DNA of 64,000 nt from UBA7455 sp026713185 (GTDB lineage: Bacteria > Pseudomonadota > Gammaproteobacteria > Pseudomonadales > Azotimanducaceae). A model generated the notes under the pieces. It was not told the origin of the DNA. It saw only the letters and a list, made by a program, of their open reading frames with translations, and ran no database searches. Positions 35,946-44,550 of this stretch are shown here, piece by piece; positions within the stretch are counted from its first letter, which is position 1, and every line of letters starts with the position of its first letter. The translations under genes and the position numbers were made by a program. Location: NCBI GenBank assembly GCA_963665785.1, contig OY762456.1:806001-870000 (forward strand). Direction: 5' to 3'.

Positions 35946-36421
35946 TGCCCGGATTCCTCCAGTCTCTGATACACCGCGTTTATGACTGCCCTTGAGGTAA
36001 TCGTTGCCCCAGACACATGATCATGACCTTGATCGGCACTGCCGACAAAACGGTCGATCCAGTCGGACACTGATCTGTCGATGAAGTCACCGATACCAGG
36101 CGTCTCCTGATGGTTGTATACACGGACACCGCGGATATTGCCGCTGTCGTCTATTGCAATCCAGAGCGAGATGAGCCCGTTGTATCCTGCATTGGACTGG
36201 ACCTGAAAGACCAGACCACCATCCTCATCCAGGATGCGATATCGGTTGGCGCCAATGAGTTCAAGTCCGGCTGTAGTACTGCCGATGACTTCCAGCAATT
36301 GCCGGTTGGCATAATCCTCACTGTTGGTCCGTATCTGTTCACGAGTCAGGCCATATAAGCTGCTGATCAGCACGCCGCATAGCAGAGCGAGGATGATGAA
36401 TGACCAGGATCTGTAGTTCAC
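35942..36421 (-). CDS. rnfG: Rnf/Rsx complex subunit G, short form
   Basis: 159 residues from a GTG at 36421. The longer open frame upstream overlaps rnfD and looks non-coding. RnfG carries a covalent FMN on a threonine. The motif V-S-G-A-T-I-T-S near the C-terminus supplies it, and one N-terminal membrane anchor (F-I-I-L-A-L-L-C-G-V-L-I) leads into a periplasmic domain with Q-E-T-P-G-I-G-D. E. coli RsxG is about 206 residues, so this one is about 45 shorter, although the FMN site and anchor remain. The start overlaps rnfD by 4 bases. Confidence 0.88.
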   Translation of the reverse strand: MNYRSWSFIILALLCGVLISSLYGLTREQIRTNSEDYANRQLLEVIGSTTAGLELIGANRYRILDEDGGLVFQVQSNAGYNGLISLWIAIDDSGNIRGVRVYNHQETPGIGDFIDRSVSDWIDRFVGSADQGHDHVSGATITSRAVINAVYQRLEESGQ

Positions 36422-37344
36422 CGGCGATACTCCAGATAGTTGATGAACGGTGTTGCCCCGTTCATCAGCAGCACAGCGAAAGCCAGCCCTTCCGGGTAGG
36501 CGCCTGTGGTTCTGATGATGAAGGTGAAGATGCCGACACCGATGCCAAAGAGCCACTGTCCGCGTACTGTTTCCGGTGAGGTCACCGGATCGGTAACGAT
36601 AAAAAATGCCCCCATCATGGTAGCCCCGGAAAACAGGTGCAGCAGTGGTGATCCGAGACTCCGGGCGCTGCCGTCGTCGTAGAACAGCAGGGAAAGCAAT
36701 GCGAGTGTGCCCAGCATGGCAACAGGTCCATGCCACCGGCAGATTTTACGGACCAGCAGATAACAACCGGACAACAGGAACGCGGCATTGATCATCATCC
36801 ACGGATACCGGTTTTGTTGCATGGTTTGCGTCCAGTGTTCACCCGTGGCGCGAAACTTGAATTGATCCAGAGGCGTTGCCATTGTGAAGCCATCCACAGC
36901 CGCCATGCCTGCTTTAACCGGCAATAATTCTGACAATGGCAAGTGATGACCAGGATTTGGCCACTGTGACATGGCCAGGGGAAAAGAGATAATCAGTACG
37001 GCATAGCCCACCATGGCCGGATTAAAGATGTTATGTCCCAGGCCGCCATAGGCATGTTTCGCCAGCAGTATGGCAAAGCCAATGCCGAGGATAATCATCC
37101 AGCCGGGCAACATTGGGGGCAGGGCGAGGGCGAGCAGTGCCGCGGTGACGATGGCGCTGCCGTCCAGGAGTGTGTTCAGAGGTTTGCCTTGTATCTTGAG
37201 CACCACGAATTCACACAGAATTGCCGCCGTCCCGGCAATGACGATATTCAGAACAATGCCGAACCCGAACCACCAGGTCATGACCACGGCAGCAGGCAAC
37301 AAGGCCAGTAACAACTGATTCATCAGTCCCCGCGTGGTCGTCAT
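36418..37344 (-). CDS. rnfD: Rnf/Rsx complex subunit D
   Basis: 308 residues with many membrane helices, somewhat shorter than the E. coli protein (about 350). RnfD binds FMN covalently at a threonine in S-G-A-T. Here that motif is F-S-G-A-T-M-M-G-A-F-F, followed by T-D-P-V-T-S-P. Other typical segments are N-I-F-N-P-A-M-V-G-Y and the C-terminal L-M-N-G-A-T-P-F-I. It directly overlaps the rnfB/C gene by 4 bases, with no rnfC between them, which is unusual for the order rnfABCDGE. Confidence 0.93.
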   Translation of the reverse strand: MTTTRGLMNQLLLALLPAAVVMTWWFGFGIVLNIVIAGTAAILCEFVVLKIQGKPLNTLLDGSAIVTAALLALALPPMLPGWMIILGIGFAILLAKHAYGGLGHNIFNPAMVGYAVLIISFPLAMSQWPNPGHHLPLSELLPVKAGMAAVDGFTMATPLDQFKFRATGEHWTQTMQQNRYPWMMINAAFLLSGCYLLVRKICRWHGPVAMLGTLALLSLLFYDDGSARSLGSPLLHLFSGATMMGAFFIVTDPVTSPETVRGQWLFGIGVGIFTFIIRTTGAYPEGLAFAVLLMNGATPFINYLEYRR

Positions 37345-38216
37345 TGCCGGGATCTCACATCTGCTATCAGAGCCGCGCTGTCTGTTGGATGGCTGTTGAC
37401 TGCTATGCGCTGTTCCATGCGCTGGTCGTGTCTGTCAACCCGGTTGCGTACTGCTTCGGCGCGCTCGATGTCCTCCTGTTTTTTAGCCATGCGCTGCTTG
37501 GCGGCGACAAATGTCTGCGTTAAGGGTATACCACTTGGGCAGACCTGATCACAACGGCCACATTCAATGCAGTCCATCAGGCGAAGCGTTTCCAGGACAT
37601 CCATTGATTTTTCGTGAAAATAGAGTTGTTGCGGCGCCAGGTCGCGGGGACAGGCTTCGATGCAATCACCGCAGTGTATACAGGGAGCACTGGTTTCCAT
37701 GTGCATTGCCGCCAGCGGTTCCTGGACTTCCAGCATGTCGATACAATCCACGGGACAGGGCGCCAGACACAGTTCGCAGCCGGTACACTCCTTACTGAGG
37801 ACAGCATGCAGTAACTGTGGCGCACCAATGATTGCGTCTACAGGACAGGCAGGAAGACACAGGGTACAACCGATACAGTCCTGTTCCCGAATGGTTGCAA
37901 TGCGGGTGATGCCATCGCCACCGGTGGTATCCAGTGGTGGCGCCGGCTTGCCCAGCAGGCGAGACAGTGCATTGATCGTTTCTGCGCCCCCCGGTGGACA
38001 CTTGTTGATGTCTGCACCGTTTGCTATCGCTTCCGCATAAGGTCTGCAACCGGGATATCCGCACTGTGCACACTGGGTCTGTGGCAGTTCTTTGAGGATC
38101 AGTTCGACCACCTCATTATCGCCGGACCTGAATTTGTGGAATGCCAGGATCAGCAAAGCACTGCACAGTAATCCGATACCGGCGAGTACGAGTATTGCTG
38201 GAATTCCGGTCAGCAT
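37341..38216 (-). CDS. rnfB: RnfB fused to the ferredoxin tail of RnfC, NADH module missing
   Basis: 291 residues. Residues 1-165 are ordinary RnfB: a membrane anchor, a 4Fe-4S domain with Cys 49, 52, 57 and 73, and two ferredoxin motifs at Cys 114-124 and 144-154. Normal RnfB ends soon after. Here the frame runs on through a short link into C-I-H-C-G-D-C-I-E-A-C-P (179-190), D-L-A-P-Q-Q-L-Y-F and C-I-E-C-G-R-C-D-Q-V-C-P (216-227), followed by an Ala/Lys/Arg-rich helix. That is the C-terminal two-cluster domain and tail of RnfC. The roughly 370-residue N-terminal part of RnfC (SLBB, FMN and NADH sites) is absent. The protein would hold five clusters, with no evident NADH entry. Confidence 0.9.
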   Translation of the reverse strand: MLTGIPAILVLAGIGLLCSALLILAFHKFRSGDNEVVELILKELPQTQCAQCGYPGCRPYAEAIANGADINKCPPGGAETINALSRLLGKPAPPLDTTGGDGITRIATIREQDCIGCTLCLPACPVDAIIGAPQLLHAVLSKECTGCELCLAPCPVDCIDMLEVQEPLAAMHMETSAPCIHCGDCIEACPRDLAPQQLYFHEKSMDVLETLRLMDCIECGRCDQVCPSGIPLTQTFVAAKQRMAKKQEDIERAEAVRNRVDRHDQRMEQRIAVNSHPTDSAALIADVRSRQ

Positions 38217-38791
38217 CAGTTCATTCCTGTAAATCCCATAAACGCGAGGGACAGTAATCCGGCGGTGATCATGTTGATTGCCGTACCCCGGAAAGCCCGG
38301 GGTACCTCCTGGTCGATCTGTTGCTCACGAATGGCGGCGAAGACCACCAGCAACAGGGAGAAGCCAAGTGCGGCGCCAAATCCAAAAATCACCGCCTCGG
38401 TAAAATTCGCGGCCTGTCGGACATTCAGTAACGCCACGCCAAGTACCGCACAGTTTGTCGTTATCAGCGGGATGAACAGTCCGAGGATGTTGTGCAGTAA
38501 CGGCTGTGTCATCCGAATGACGATTTCGGCAAACTGCACCAGGGAAGCGATGATGACGATGAAGACGATAATGCGCAGGTATCCCAGATCGAAAGGCGCC
38601 AGCAGATATTGATCCACCAGATAACTGGTCGCCGAAGCAAGGGTGAGAACAAATGTCGTCGCCGCAGCCATGCCCACCGCACTGTCAACTTTCTGACTCG
38701 CTCCCATAAAGGGGCACAGGCCAAGAAACTGCACCATGACAAAGTTGTTAACAAAGATGGTGGTCAAAAGGATTATGAGTGCGTCAGGCAC
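38216..38791 (-). CDS. rnfA: Rnf/Rsx electron transport complex subunit A
   Basis: 191 residues, about six membrane helices. The start V-N-N-F-V-M-V-Q-F-L-G-L-C-P-F-M-G and T-N-C-A-V-L-G-V-A-L-L are the family cysteine segments, which mirror those in RnfE. It pairs with RnfE around the intramembrane iron-sulfur site. The stop overlaps the rnfB/C start by one base. The upstream gene metG ends 8 bases before, so metG and the rnf genes are likely one operon. Confidence 0.95.
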   Translation of the reverse strand: MPDALIILLTTIFVNNFVMVQFLGLCPFMGASQKVDSAVGMAAATTFVLTLASATSYLVDQYLLAPFDLGYLRIIVFIVIIASLVQFAEIVIRMTQPLLHNILGLFIPLITTNCAVLGVALLNVRQAANFTEAVIFGFGAALGFSLLLVVFAAIREQQIDQEVPRAFRGTAINMITAGLLSLAFMGFTGMN

Positions 38792-38799
38792 GATATTAA

Positions 38800-40785
38800 T
38801 CAGGTAACCTGCATTCCCGGTTTGGCGCCTGGATGTGGCTCAAGCAGGAATACATCCTTGCCGCCAGGTCCTGCCGCCAGCACCATGCCTTCGGAAATGC
38901 CGAACCGCAATTTTCTCGGTTCCAGATTTGCCACGACAACTGTCAACTTGCCAATGATGTCCTCCGGCCTGTAGGCAGCCTTGATGCCGGCAAATACGGT
39001 GCGCTGTTCAGTCCCGAGATCCAGTGTCAGCCGCAGGAGTTTATCGGCCCCCTCTACACTTTCCGCATTGACGATTTCGGCAATACGCAGGTTTACCTTT
39101 GCAAACTCGTCAAAGCTGATCGGATGGTCAGTAGTCGTTTCGTCTTCCTCTTTGCCGGCATTGATCATCGCCTCCACGGAAGATACTTCCACCCGGGTCA
39201 GCAGGGGTTTGAATTTGCTGATCCTGTGGCTTACCAACGGTGACCCGATTTTATTCCAGTCCAGGGTGTCCACTCCCAGAAACGTTTCAGCCTTTGCTGC
39301 CAGAGCCGGCATAACGGGTTTCAGGTAGGTCATGATCACCCGGAACAGGTTGATGCCATCGGAACAGACCTGTTGAACCTGTGCACGCTGATTCTCCTGC
39401 CTGATCATGATCCACGGCTTGTGTTCGTCGATATACCGGTTGGCATGGTCTGCCATGGCCATGATTTCCCTGATGCCTTTGCTGTAGTCACCGGCTTCAT
39501 AATATTCTGCAATCTGATCCTGCTGAGCCGCAAATTTTTCCACCAGGGGTGTCCCTGGCTGGGCCGAGAGCTCATTATCGAACTGCCTGTTGATAAATCC
39601 GGCGCAGCGACTGGCAATATTGATGACCTTGCCCACCAGGTCCGAGTTTACCCGCTGGATGAAATCGTCAAGATTGATATCGAGATCATCAACGGTGCTG
39701 TTAAGCCTGGCGGCAAAATAGTAGCGCAGGTATTCCGGATTCAGATGATCCAGCCAGGTTCGGGCATTGATGAAAGTACCCCTGGACTTCGACATCTTGA
39801 ACCCGTTAACGGTAACAAATCCATGGGCATGGACCCTGCTGGGTGTCCTGAACCCGGCTGAGCTCAGTATGGCAGGCCAGAACAGTGCATGGAAATTGAT
39901 AATATCCTTGCCGATAAAGTGATGTACCTCACAGGAAGATCCCTCTTGCCAGAAATCATCGAAAGACAGATTCTCATGTTGCTCGCAATAATTTTTAAAA
40001 CTTGCCATATAACCGACCGGGGCATCCAGCCATACATAAAAGTACTTGCCGGTTTCTCCTGGAATTTCAAATCCAAAATAGGGTGCATCGCGGCTGATGT
40101 CCCAGTCCTGCAATCCTGTGTCTACCCATTCAGCCAGTTTGTTGGCCACCTGTTCCTGCAGAGTTCCGCTTCTGGTCCATTGACGCAGGTAATCCGTGAA
40201 CTCGGACAGGGCAAAGAAGAAGTGAGTGGATTGCTTCAGAACCGGTTTGGCGCCGGAGATTTTTGACCTGGGCTCAATGAGGTCCGTAGCGTCATAGGTT
40301 GCGCCACAGTTTTCGCAATTATCACCGTACTGTCCTTCAGCCCTGCAGCGTGGACAGGCGCCGACAATGAACCGGTCAGCCAGAAACAGTTTTCTCTCAG
40401 GGTCATACAGTTGATCAACAGTTTTTACCCTGATGTAACCCGCTTCCTTCAGGCGATTATAGATCAGCGCAGAATATTCCTGGTTCTCGCTGGAATGGGT
40501 GGAATAAAAGTTGTCATGACTGATCAGAAAATCGGCAAAATCCGCTTCGTGTTCTGCCTTGATGGCTGCAATCAATGCCTCCGGCGTGATTCCCTGCTCA
40601 TCGGCCTTCAGCATGATTGCCGTGCCGTGGGTATCATCGGCGCACACGTAGATGCACTGGTGTCCGCGCATACGCTGAAAGCGGACCCAGATATCCGTCT
40701 GGATATGCTCCATCAAATGTCCAAGGTGGATCGAACCATTGGCATTTGGCAGGGCGCTTGTAACCAGAATTTGTCGTTTTGTCAT
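38800..40785 (-). CDS. metG: methionyl-tRNA synthetase
   Basis: 661 residues from the ATG at 40785. The same frame is open for 57 codons further, but that stretch crosses the apbC promoter region and is not synthetase-like. It has the HIGH-type motif G-S-I-H-L-G-H-L, a four-cysteine zinc knuckle (C-P-R-C, then C-E-N-C), G-F-K-M-S-K-S-R-G for KMSKS, and a C-terminal EMAP-II-like tRNA-binding domain starting near D-E-F-A-K-V-N-L-R-I. It lies directly upstream of rnfA, and divergent from apbC with an 85-base gap. Confidence 0.97.
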   Translation of the reverse strand: MTKRQILVTSALPNANGSIHLGHLMEHIQTDIWVRFQRMRGHQCIYVCADDTHGTAIMLKADEQGITPEALIAAIKAEHEADFADFLISHDNFYSTHSSENQEYSALIYNRLKEAGYIRVKTVDQLYDPERKLFLADRFIVGACPRCRAEGQYGDNCENCGATYDATDLIEPRSKISGAKPVLKQSTHFFFALSEFTDYLRQWTRSGTLQEQVANKLAEWVDTGLQDWDISRDAPYFGFEIPGETGKYFYVWLDAPVGYMASFKNYCEQHENLSFDDFWQEGSSCEVHHFIGKDIINFHALFWPAILSSAGFRTPSRVHAHGFVTVNGFKMSKSRGTFINARTWLDHLNPEYLRYYFAARLNSTVDDLDINLDDFIQRVNSDLVGKVINIASRCAGFINRQFDNELSAQPGTPLVEKFAAQQDQIAEYYEAGDYSKGIREIMAMADHANRYIDEHKPWIMIRQENQRAQVQQVCSDGINLFRVIMTYLKPVMPALAAKAETFLGVDTLDWNKIGSPLVSHRISKFKPLLTRVEVSSVEAMINAGKEEDETTTDHPISFDEFAKVNLRIAEIVNAESVEGADKLLRLTLDLGTEQRTVFAGIKAAYRPEDIIGKLTVVVANLEPRKLRFGISEGMVLAAGPGGKDVFLLEPHPGAKPGMQVT

Positions 40786-40870
40786 CGTGTTGGCCGTCCA
40801 TGGCGTGCCTGCTGTTTTCCAAGTACGTAAGTGTATAACATAGACTGATAACATCGAAAGGAGAGGAATC

Positions 40871-41680
40871 ATGGGAACGCAACTTTCCGGCGTGGAACAC
40901 GTCATCGCCGTTGCCTCCGGCAAAGGCGGAGTCGGTAAGTCCACCGTTGCGTCCAATCTTGCCCTGGCGCTGCATGCTGAAGGTTATCGTGTTGCCCTGC
41001 TGGACGCAGATATCTATGGTCCCAGTCTGGGAACCATGATGGGTGCCGAAGGTAAACGGCCCGAGGTAAGGGGTGACCGGTTACAACCGGTGATGGCTCA
41101 TGATATCCAGTGCATGTCCATGAGTTTTGTCGCGTCTGAGCGAACTCCAATGGTGTGGCGGGGACCGATGGCAAGCAGTACCTTGCAACAGTTGCTGAGC
41201 CAGACGGAATGGCAGAATCGTCAGATTCTGGTAGTGGACATGCCGCCGGGCACCGGTGATATTCAATTAACCCTGGCCCAGCGTGTGCAGTTGAGCGGAG
41301 CCGTTATTGTCACCACACCCCAGGATATCGCCTTACTGGACGCCTGCAAGGGGATTGAGATGTTTACCAAAGTGCAGGTACCCGTGCTGGGTATCATTGA
41401 AAACATGAGTACCCATATCTGCTCCAGTTGCGGCCATGAAGAAGCGGTTTTCGGCAGCGGTGGCGGCAGCCGTATCGCATCGGAATACAACACAAAGATA
41501 CTGGCGCAGCTACCACTTTCCCTGGTGATCCGGGAACACTCCGATGCAGGCCACCCATTGGTGGCAGCGGAACCGGATGGCCAGATAGCAAGCTCATTGC
41601 GCTCCGCCGCAAGGGAGATTGCAGCGATGGTCTTCGCCAGCCCGCCGACCGGACCGGCCATTAACGTGATTGATGATTAG
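40871..41680 (+). CDS. apbC: iron-sulfur cluster carrier ApbC (Mrp/NBP35 family)
   Basis: 269 residues. It is a P-loop ATPase that binds and delivers Fe-S clusters. The Walker motif A-S-G-K-G-G-V-G-K-S-T is at residues 15-25. The C-S-S-C-G pair in the second half would bind the bridging cluster of the dimer. The N-terminal DUF59/MIP18 domain of many longer homologues is absent, so this is the short form. AAGGAG lies before the ATG. It sits back to back with the Fe-S-rich rnf operon (beyond metG), a context worth noting but not proof of a link. Confidence 0.93.
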   Translation: MGTQLSGVEHVIAVASGKGGVGKSTVASNLALALHAEGYRVALLDADIYGPSLGTMMGAEGKRPEVRGDRLQPVMAHDIQCMSMSFVASERTPMVWRGPMASSTLQQLLSQTEWQNRQILVVDMPPGTGDIQLTLAQRVQLSGAVIVTTPQDIALLDACKGIEMFTKVQVPVLGIIENMSTHICSSCGHEEAVFGSGGGSRIASEYNTKILAQLPLSLVIREHSDAGHPLVAAEPDGQIASSLRSAAREIAAMVFASPPTGPAINVIDD

Positions 41681-41785
41681 CCGTGTAACCTGGAAGCTCC
41701 TGTTTGTTCGCGCTCAGCCAACATGAGTCCAAAACCTCCCCCGGCTCTGTTAACATCACAATATTCATTCAATAGGGAGACCATA

Positions 41786-42229
41786 GTGGACGAGGATCTG
41801 GAAAGTCTGCGCTCCAGATTCCTGAACAAGGAATTTGATGAGGTCACATTTGAGTTGGAAGCCGGTCGAATGGCTGAATATGCGATTACATGCGGTGAAA
41901 CCAACCCAAAGTTCACCGACCCCACACACGAAGACTTTCAGGCGCCACCTACATTCGTATCGACACTGGTGGGCGGTCGGCAATTACCGGGTGACTTCCC
42001 AAGACCCGCGGGTGTGGGAATGGACGCCGGCAAGTTTGTTGAGTGGAAGGCTCCAATCCGGGGTGATATAACGCTCACCGGTAAATCGCACCTGCATGAC
42101 ATCTATACCAAAACAGGGAGGACCGGACTTATGATCTTCCTGGTTACCCGGATGGAACTGTTTGACGGCGACACTCATGTGGCCAATGCCGATACCCGCA
42201 CCGTAATCAGGGAGAAACCCGGTGGCTGA
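41786..42229 (+). CDS. MaoC-type dehydratase, N-terminal-domain subunit
   Basis: 147 residues from the GTG at 41786, which has AGGGAG six or seven bases upstream. An ATG at 41723 would add 21 non-conserved residues. The hot-dog-like fold fits the FAS1_DH/MaoC_dehydrat_N family (E-A-G-R-M-A-E-Y-A-I-T, T-F-V-S-T-L-V-G-G). Alone this half lacks the catalytic Asp/His pair. It overlaps the next MaoC gene by 8 bases. Such pairs form heterodimers that hydrate enoyl-CoAs. Confidence 0.8.
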   Translation: MDEDLESLRSRFLNKEFDEVTFELEAGRMAEYAITCGETNPKFTDPTHEDFQAPPTFVSTLVGGRQLPGDFPRPAGVGMDAGKFVEWKAPIRGDITLTGKSHLHDIYTKTGRTGLMIFLVTRMELFDGDTHVANADTRTVIREKPGG

Positions 42230-42635
42230 TACGATAAAAGACATTGAATTTGGCGTGGAACTGCCAAATTTCGTGCCAGATACCAGTCTGGAAAACGTCA
42301 AACGGTTTGGCCGGTTTGTGGGCTGGGGTGGTCCTCGCTTCACCGATCATGAGGCAGCAAGGAAAGAAGGATTCCCGGGTGCATTGATTCCAGGTGTAAT
42401 GAGTCAGGGATTTCTGGGAGCGATGATTCATCGCTGGGCTCCGGGCGCTGTGATTAACTCGATTGACACGATATTCCGTGCACCGGTCCTGGTGGATCAA
42501 CCGCATACCATTACTGGAGTAGTGACCGACATCAATGAAGAAGAAGGTACCGTTGAGATCGATATCTCGATTACCAATGAGGCTGACGAAACCCGTGTAT
42601 TCGGGACCGCAACGGCAACATTTCCCCAGGGCTGA
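42222..42635 (+). CDS. MaoC-type enoyl-CoA hydratase, catalytic subunit
   Basis: 137 residues from a GTG. It has a hot-dog-fold MaoC sequence with G-P-R-F-T-D-H-E, then G-A-L-I-P-G-V-M-S-Q-G and a C-terminal strand. The usual MaoC catalytic Asp/His motif is less obvious than in FabZ/PhaJ enzymes, so activity is inferred from pairing with the preceding gene. Its exact substrate (fatty acyl, branched or steroid CoA) cannot be said. Both genes form a two-gene operon ending before a convergent CRTAC1-like gene. Confidence 0.75.
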   Translation: MADTIKDIEFGVELPNFVPDTSLENVKRFGRFVGWGGPRFTDHEAARKEGFPGALIPGVMSQGFLGAMIHRWAPGAVINSIDTIFRAPVLVDQPHTITGVVTDINEEEGTVEIDISITNEADETRVFGTATATFPQG

Positions 42636-42679
42636 AATCACTGTAATCCAGTAACCTGCCGGTAATCACTGTAATCCAG
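42636..42679. repeat. 16-base direct repeat after the MaoC operon
   Basis: aatcactgtaatccag occurs at 42636-42651 and again at 42664-42679 with a 28-base period. The sequence acctgc before and gcaggt after the second copy could form a weak stem. It lies between convergent genes. Confidence 0.75.
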
Positions 42680-42717
42680 CGTCCAGCAGGTAAACACTAC
42701 CGCCACAACCACCTTGC

Positions 42718-44550
42718 TTAACCCGGATTAACCCAACCCTCACCCTTGTTCAACCGGTAAACCTGATCAGCCTTTAAATCAGTCCACGATTCCTGCAGCC
42801 CATCGGGCCAGGTGACGGTAACCCTGTCTACACTATCCGCATTCCCCAGTCCCATTGTCAGGGGCAGGGCCATCTGGGAGAGATAGCTGCGGGCAGGCAT
42901 TACTGCCTGATACTGTTTGCGACCGTCAGCATCCAGCACCACGGAGGCGCCAATCGCGTCTGCATTTGGCAATTCTCCCCGCAGTTTCAATGTTATCCAG
43001 TGATGCCCGGTCTTCTGATCATTGCGCAGTAAGGTTACCTTCCCGTCAACCGCTGTAAACACAAGGTCGGGATCACCATCGTGGTCTAAATCCCCGTAAG
43101 CGGCGCCGCGCCCCACCAGGGGTTTGGAGATATCACCCATCGGCTGGCTGACCAAACGATACTGGCGTGAACAGGCATCCCCGCAGTTCCAGTAAATCTG
43201 TATCGGCTGGGCGTATTGCTGGCTGGACTGGACTTTGTTGATCTCTGGCTCCACATGACCACTGGCGGCCAGCAGGTCAAGACGTCCATCAAGGTCCAGG
43301 TCGACAAACATCAAACCAAACGTCAGTACTCTCCGGCTGTCGGCGCCAATACCGGCGACGATTGCATCATCACTGAACACCTGCTCATTGTGACGGGAAA
43401 CGTAAAAAGACGACATTTCATTGGCGAAATTGCCAATGGCAACAGCCAACCGATCATCATTGGCGAAATACGCGGCATCAATGCCCATTGCGCCGGTGGC
43501 CATCCCTCCGGTATCAAAAGCCAGACCGTATTCAATGCCAACTTCTTTGAATTGACCATTCTGCATGTTAAGAAATAGAAAGTTTCGTACCGTATCATTG
43601 GCTACCACAAGGTCCAGCCAGCCATCCCGATTAACGTCCAGAGGATGTACTGCCAGCCCCTTGCCGGTGGGTGCCCCGGTGGCTTCATTTACCACATGGA
43701 TACCGGCACTTTGCGATACATCAGTGAAATGAGTTCCATCGTTGCGATACAGCAGGGATTGGGTGCCGGCAAAGTCATTGGGAGGTCCATAGGCCCGTCC
43801 GATACCGGTTAACCGGTAATCCACTGCGGAATTGATTTCCCTGGACCACACCACGTAATGACAGACAAACAGATCAAGATCACCATCCCGGTCATAATCA
43901 AAGAACGCGGCGCCAGTACTCCAGTCATCTCCGGAACCGGCCACCCCCATCTCTTGCGTCACATCGGTAAAACGATTCCCGTCCGTGTTCCTCAACAACC
44001 GGTTTTCTCCCACCGCGGTAATAAACAGATCAGTCCGGTTATCACCATCGTAGTCACCAACAGCCACACCCATCCCGTACAGTGACAGGTCCAGCCCCGC
44101 GGCATGGGTCACATCTGCGAAAGTTCCGTCTCCCCCGCCTTTATACAGATGCATGGTGGGTCGGTCCAGCCCCTCGGAATGCCATGGCCAGTGATTGGAA
44201 TTGATTAACAACAGGTCCAGATGATCGTCATTGTCATAGTCAAGAAACGCGACACCACCACCCATGGTTTCCGGAAGCAATCGTTCTCCATAAGCGCCGT
44301 TTTCATGAATAAAGCGAATGCCCGAAGCATCCGTGATATCGGTAAACTGAAAATCCGGCATTGATACAGGTGTCTGTCGGGAGGTCACGGGACCTTGCGT
44401 TTCGAGTTCGACCACTTCCGGCGCCTGTATGGGTTGATCCGAATACAGAAACAGTCCGGCCACAGCGATTCCGACCAGAACCAGCACGGCCAGGGACAGC
44501 CACAGGGCACGCTTGATCGGCGCTTCGTCGTTATTGATACCGCCACTCAT
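42718..44550 (-). CDS. CRTAC1-like membrane-anchored VCBS/ASPIC repeat protein
   Basis: 610 residues. One N-terminal membrane segment at about residues 15-36 anchors it, with the rest outside the cytoplasm. At least six calcium-type loops of the form D-x-D-x-D-G-x-x-D-L occur, such as D-Y-D-N-D-D-H-L-D-L, D-Y-D-R-D-G-D-L-D-L and D-L-D-H-D-G-D-P-D-L. They build a beta-propeller. The C-terminus (I-G-A-S-V-V-L-D-A-D-G, then W-P-D-G-L-Q-E) is an ASPIC/UnbV domain, found in the CRTAC1 family. It is the last gene of the three-gene set and overlaps the cytochrome gene by 4 bases. Function unknown. Confidence 0.85.
   Translation of the reverse strand: MSGGINNDEAPIKRALWLSLAVLVLVGIAVAGLFLYSDQPIQAPEVVELETQGPVTSRQTPVSMPDFQFTDITDASGIRFIHENGAYGERLLPETMGGGVAFLDYDNDDHLDLLLINSNHWPWHSEGLDRPTMHLYKGGGDGTFADVTHAAGLDLSLYGMGVAVGDYDGDNRTDLFITAVGENRLLRNTDGNRFTDVTQEMGVAGSGDDWSTGAAFFDYDRDGDLDLFVCHYVVWSREINSAVDYRLTGIGRAYGPPNDFAGTQSLLYRNDGTHFTDVSQSAGIHVVNEATGAPTGKGLAVHPLDVNRDGWLDLVVANDTVRNFLFLNMQNGQFKEVGIEYGLAFDTGGMATGAMGIDAAYFANDDRLAVAIGNFANEMSSFYVSRHNEQVFSDDAIVAGIGADSRRVLTFGLMFVDLDLDGRLDLLAASGHVEPEINKVQSSQQYAQPIQIYWNCGDACSRQYRLVSQPMGDISKPLVGRGAAYGDLDHDGDPDLVFTAVDGKVTLLRNDQKTGHHWITLKLRGELPNADAIGASVVLDADGRKQYQAVMPARSYLSQMALPLTMGLGNADSVDRVTVTWPDGLQESWTDLKADQVYRLNKGEGWVNPG

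Noticed and set aside
36422..36736. N-terminal extension of rnfG
   Set aside because: It overlaps rnfD in another frame. The extra residues are not RnfG-like, and a GTG with a 4-base overlap fits the operon.
37577..37828. Missing rnfC searched for in other frames of the rnfB/C gene
   Set aside because: The alternative frames carry no RnfC NADH or SLBB motifs, and the C-terminal ferredoxin motifs are in the main frame.
40786..40956. 57-residue N-terminal extension of metG
   Set aside because: The extension covers the gap and start of divergent apbC, and MetG homologues begin at the chosen ATG.
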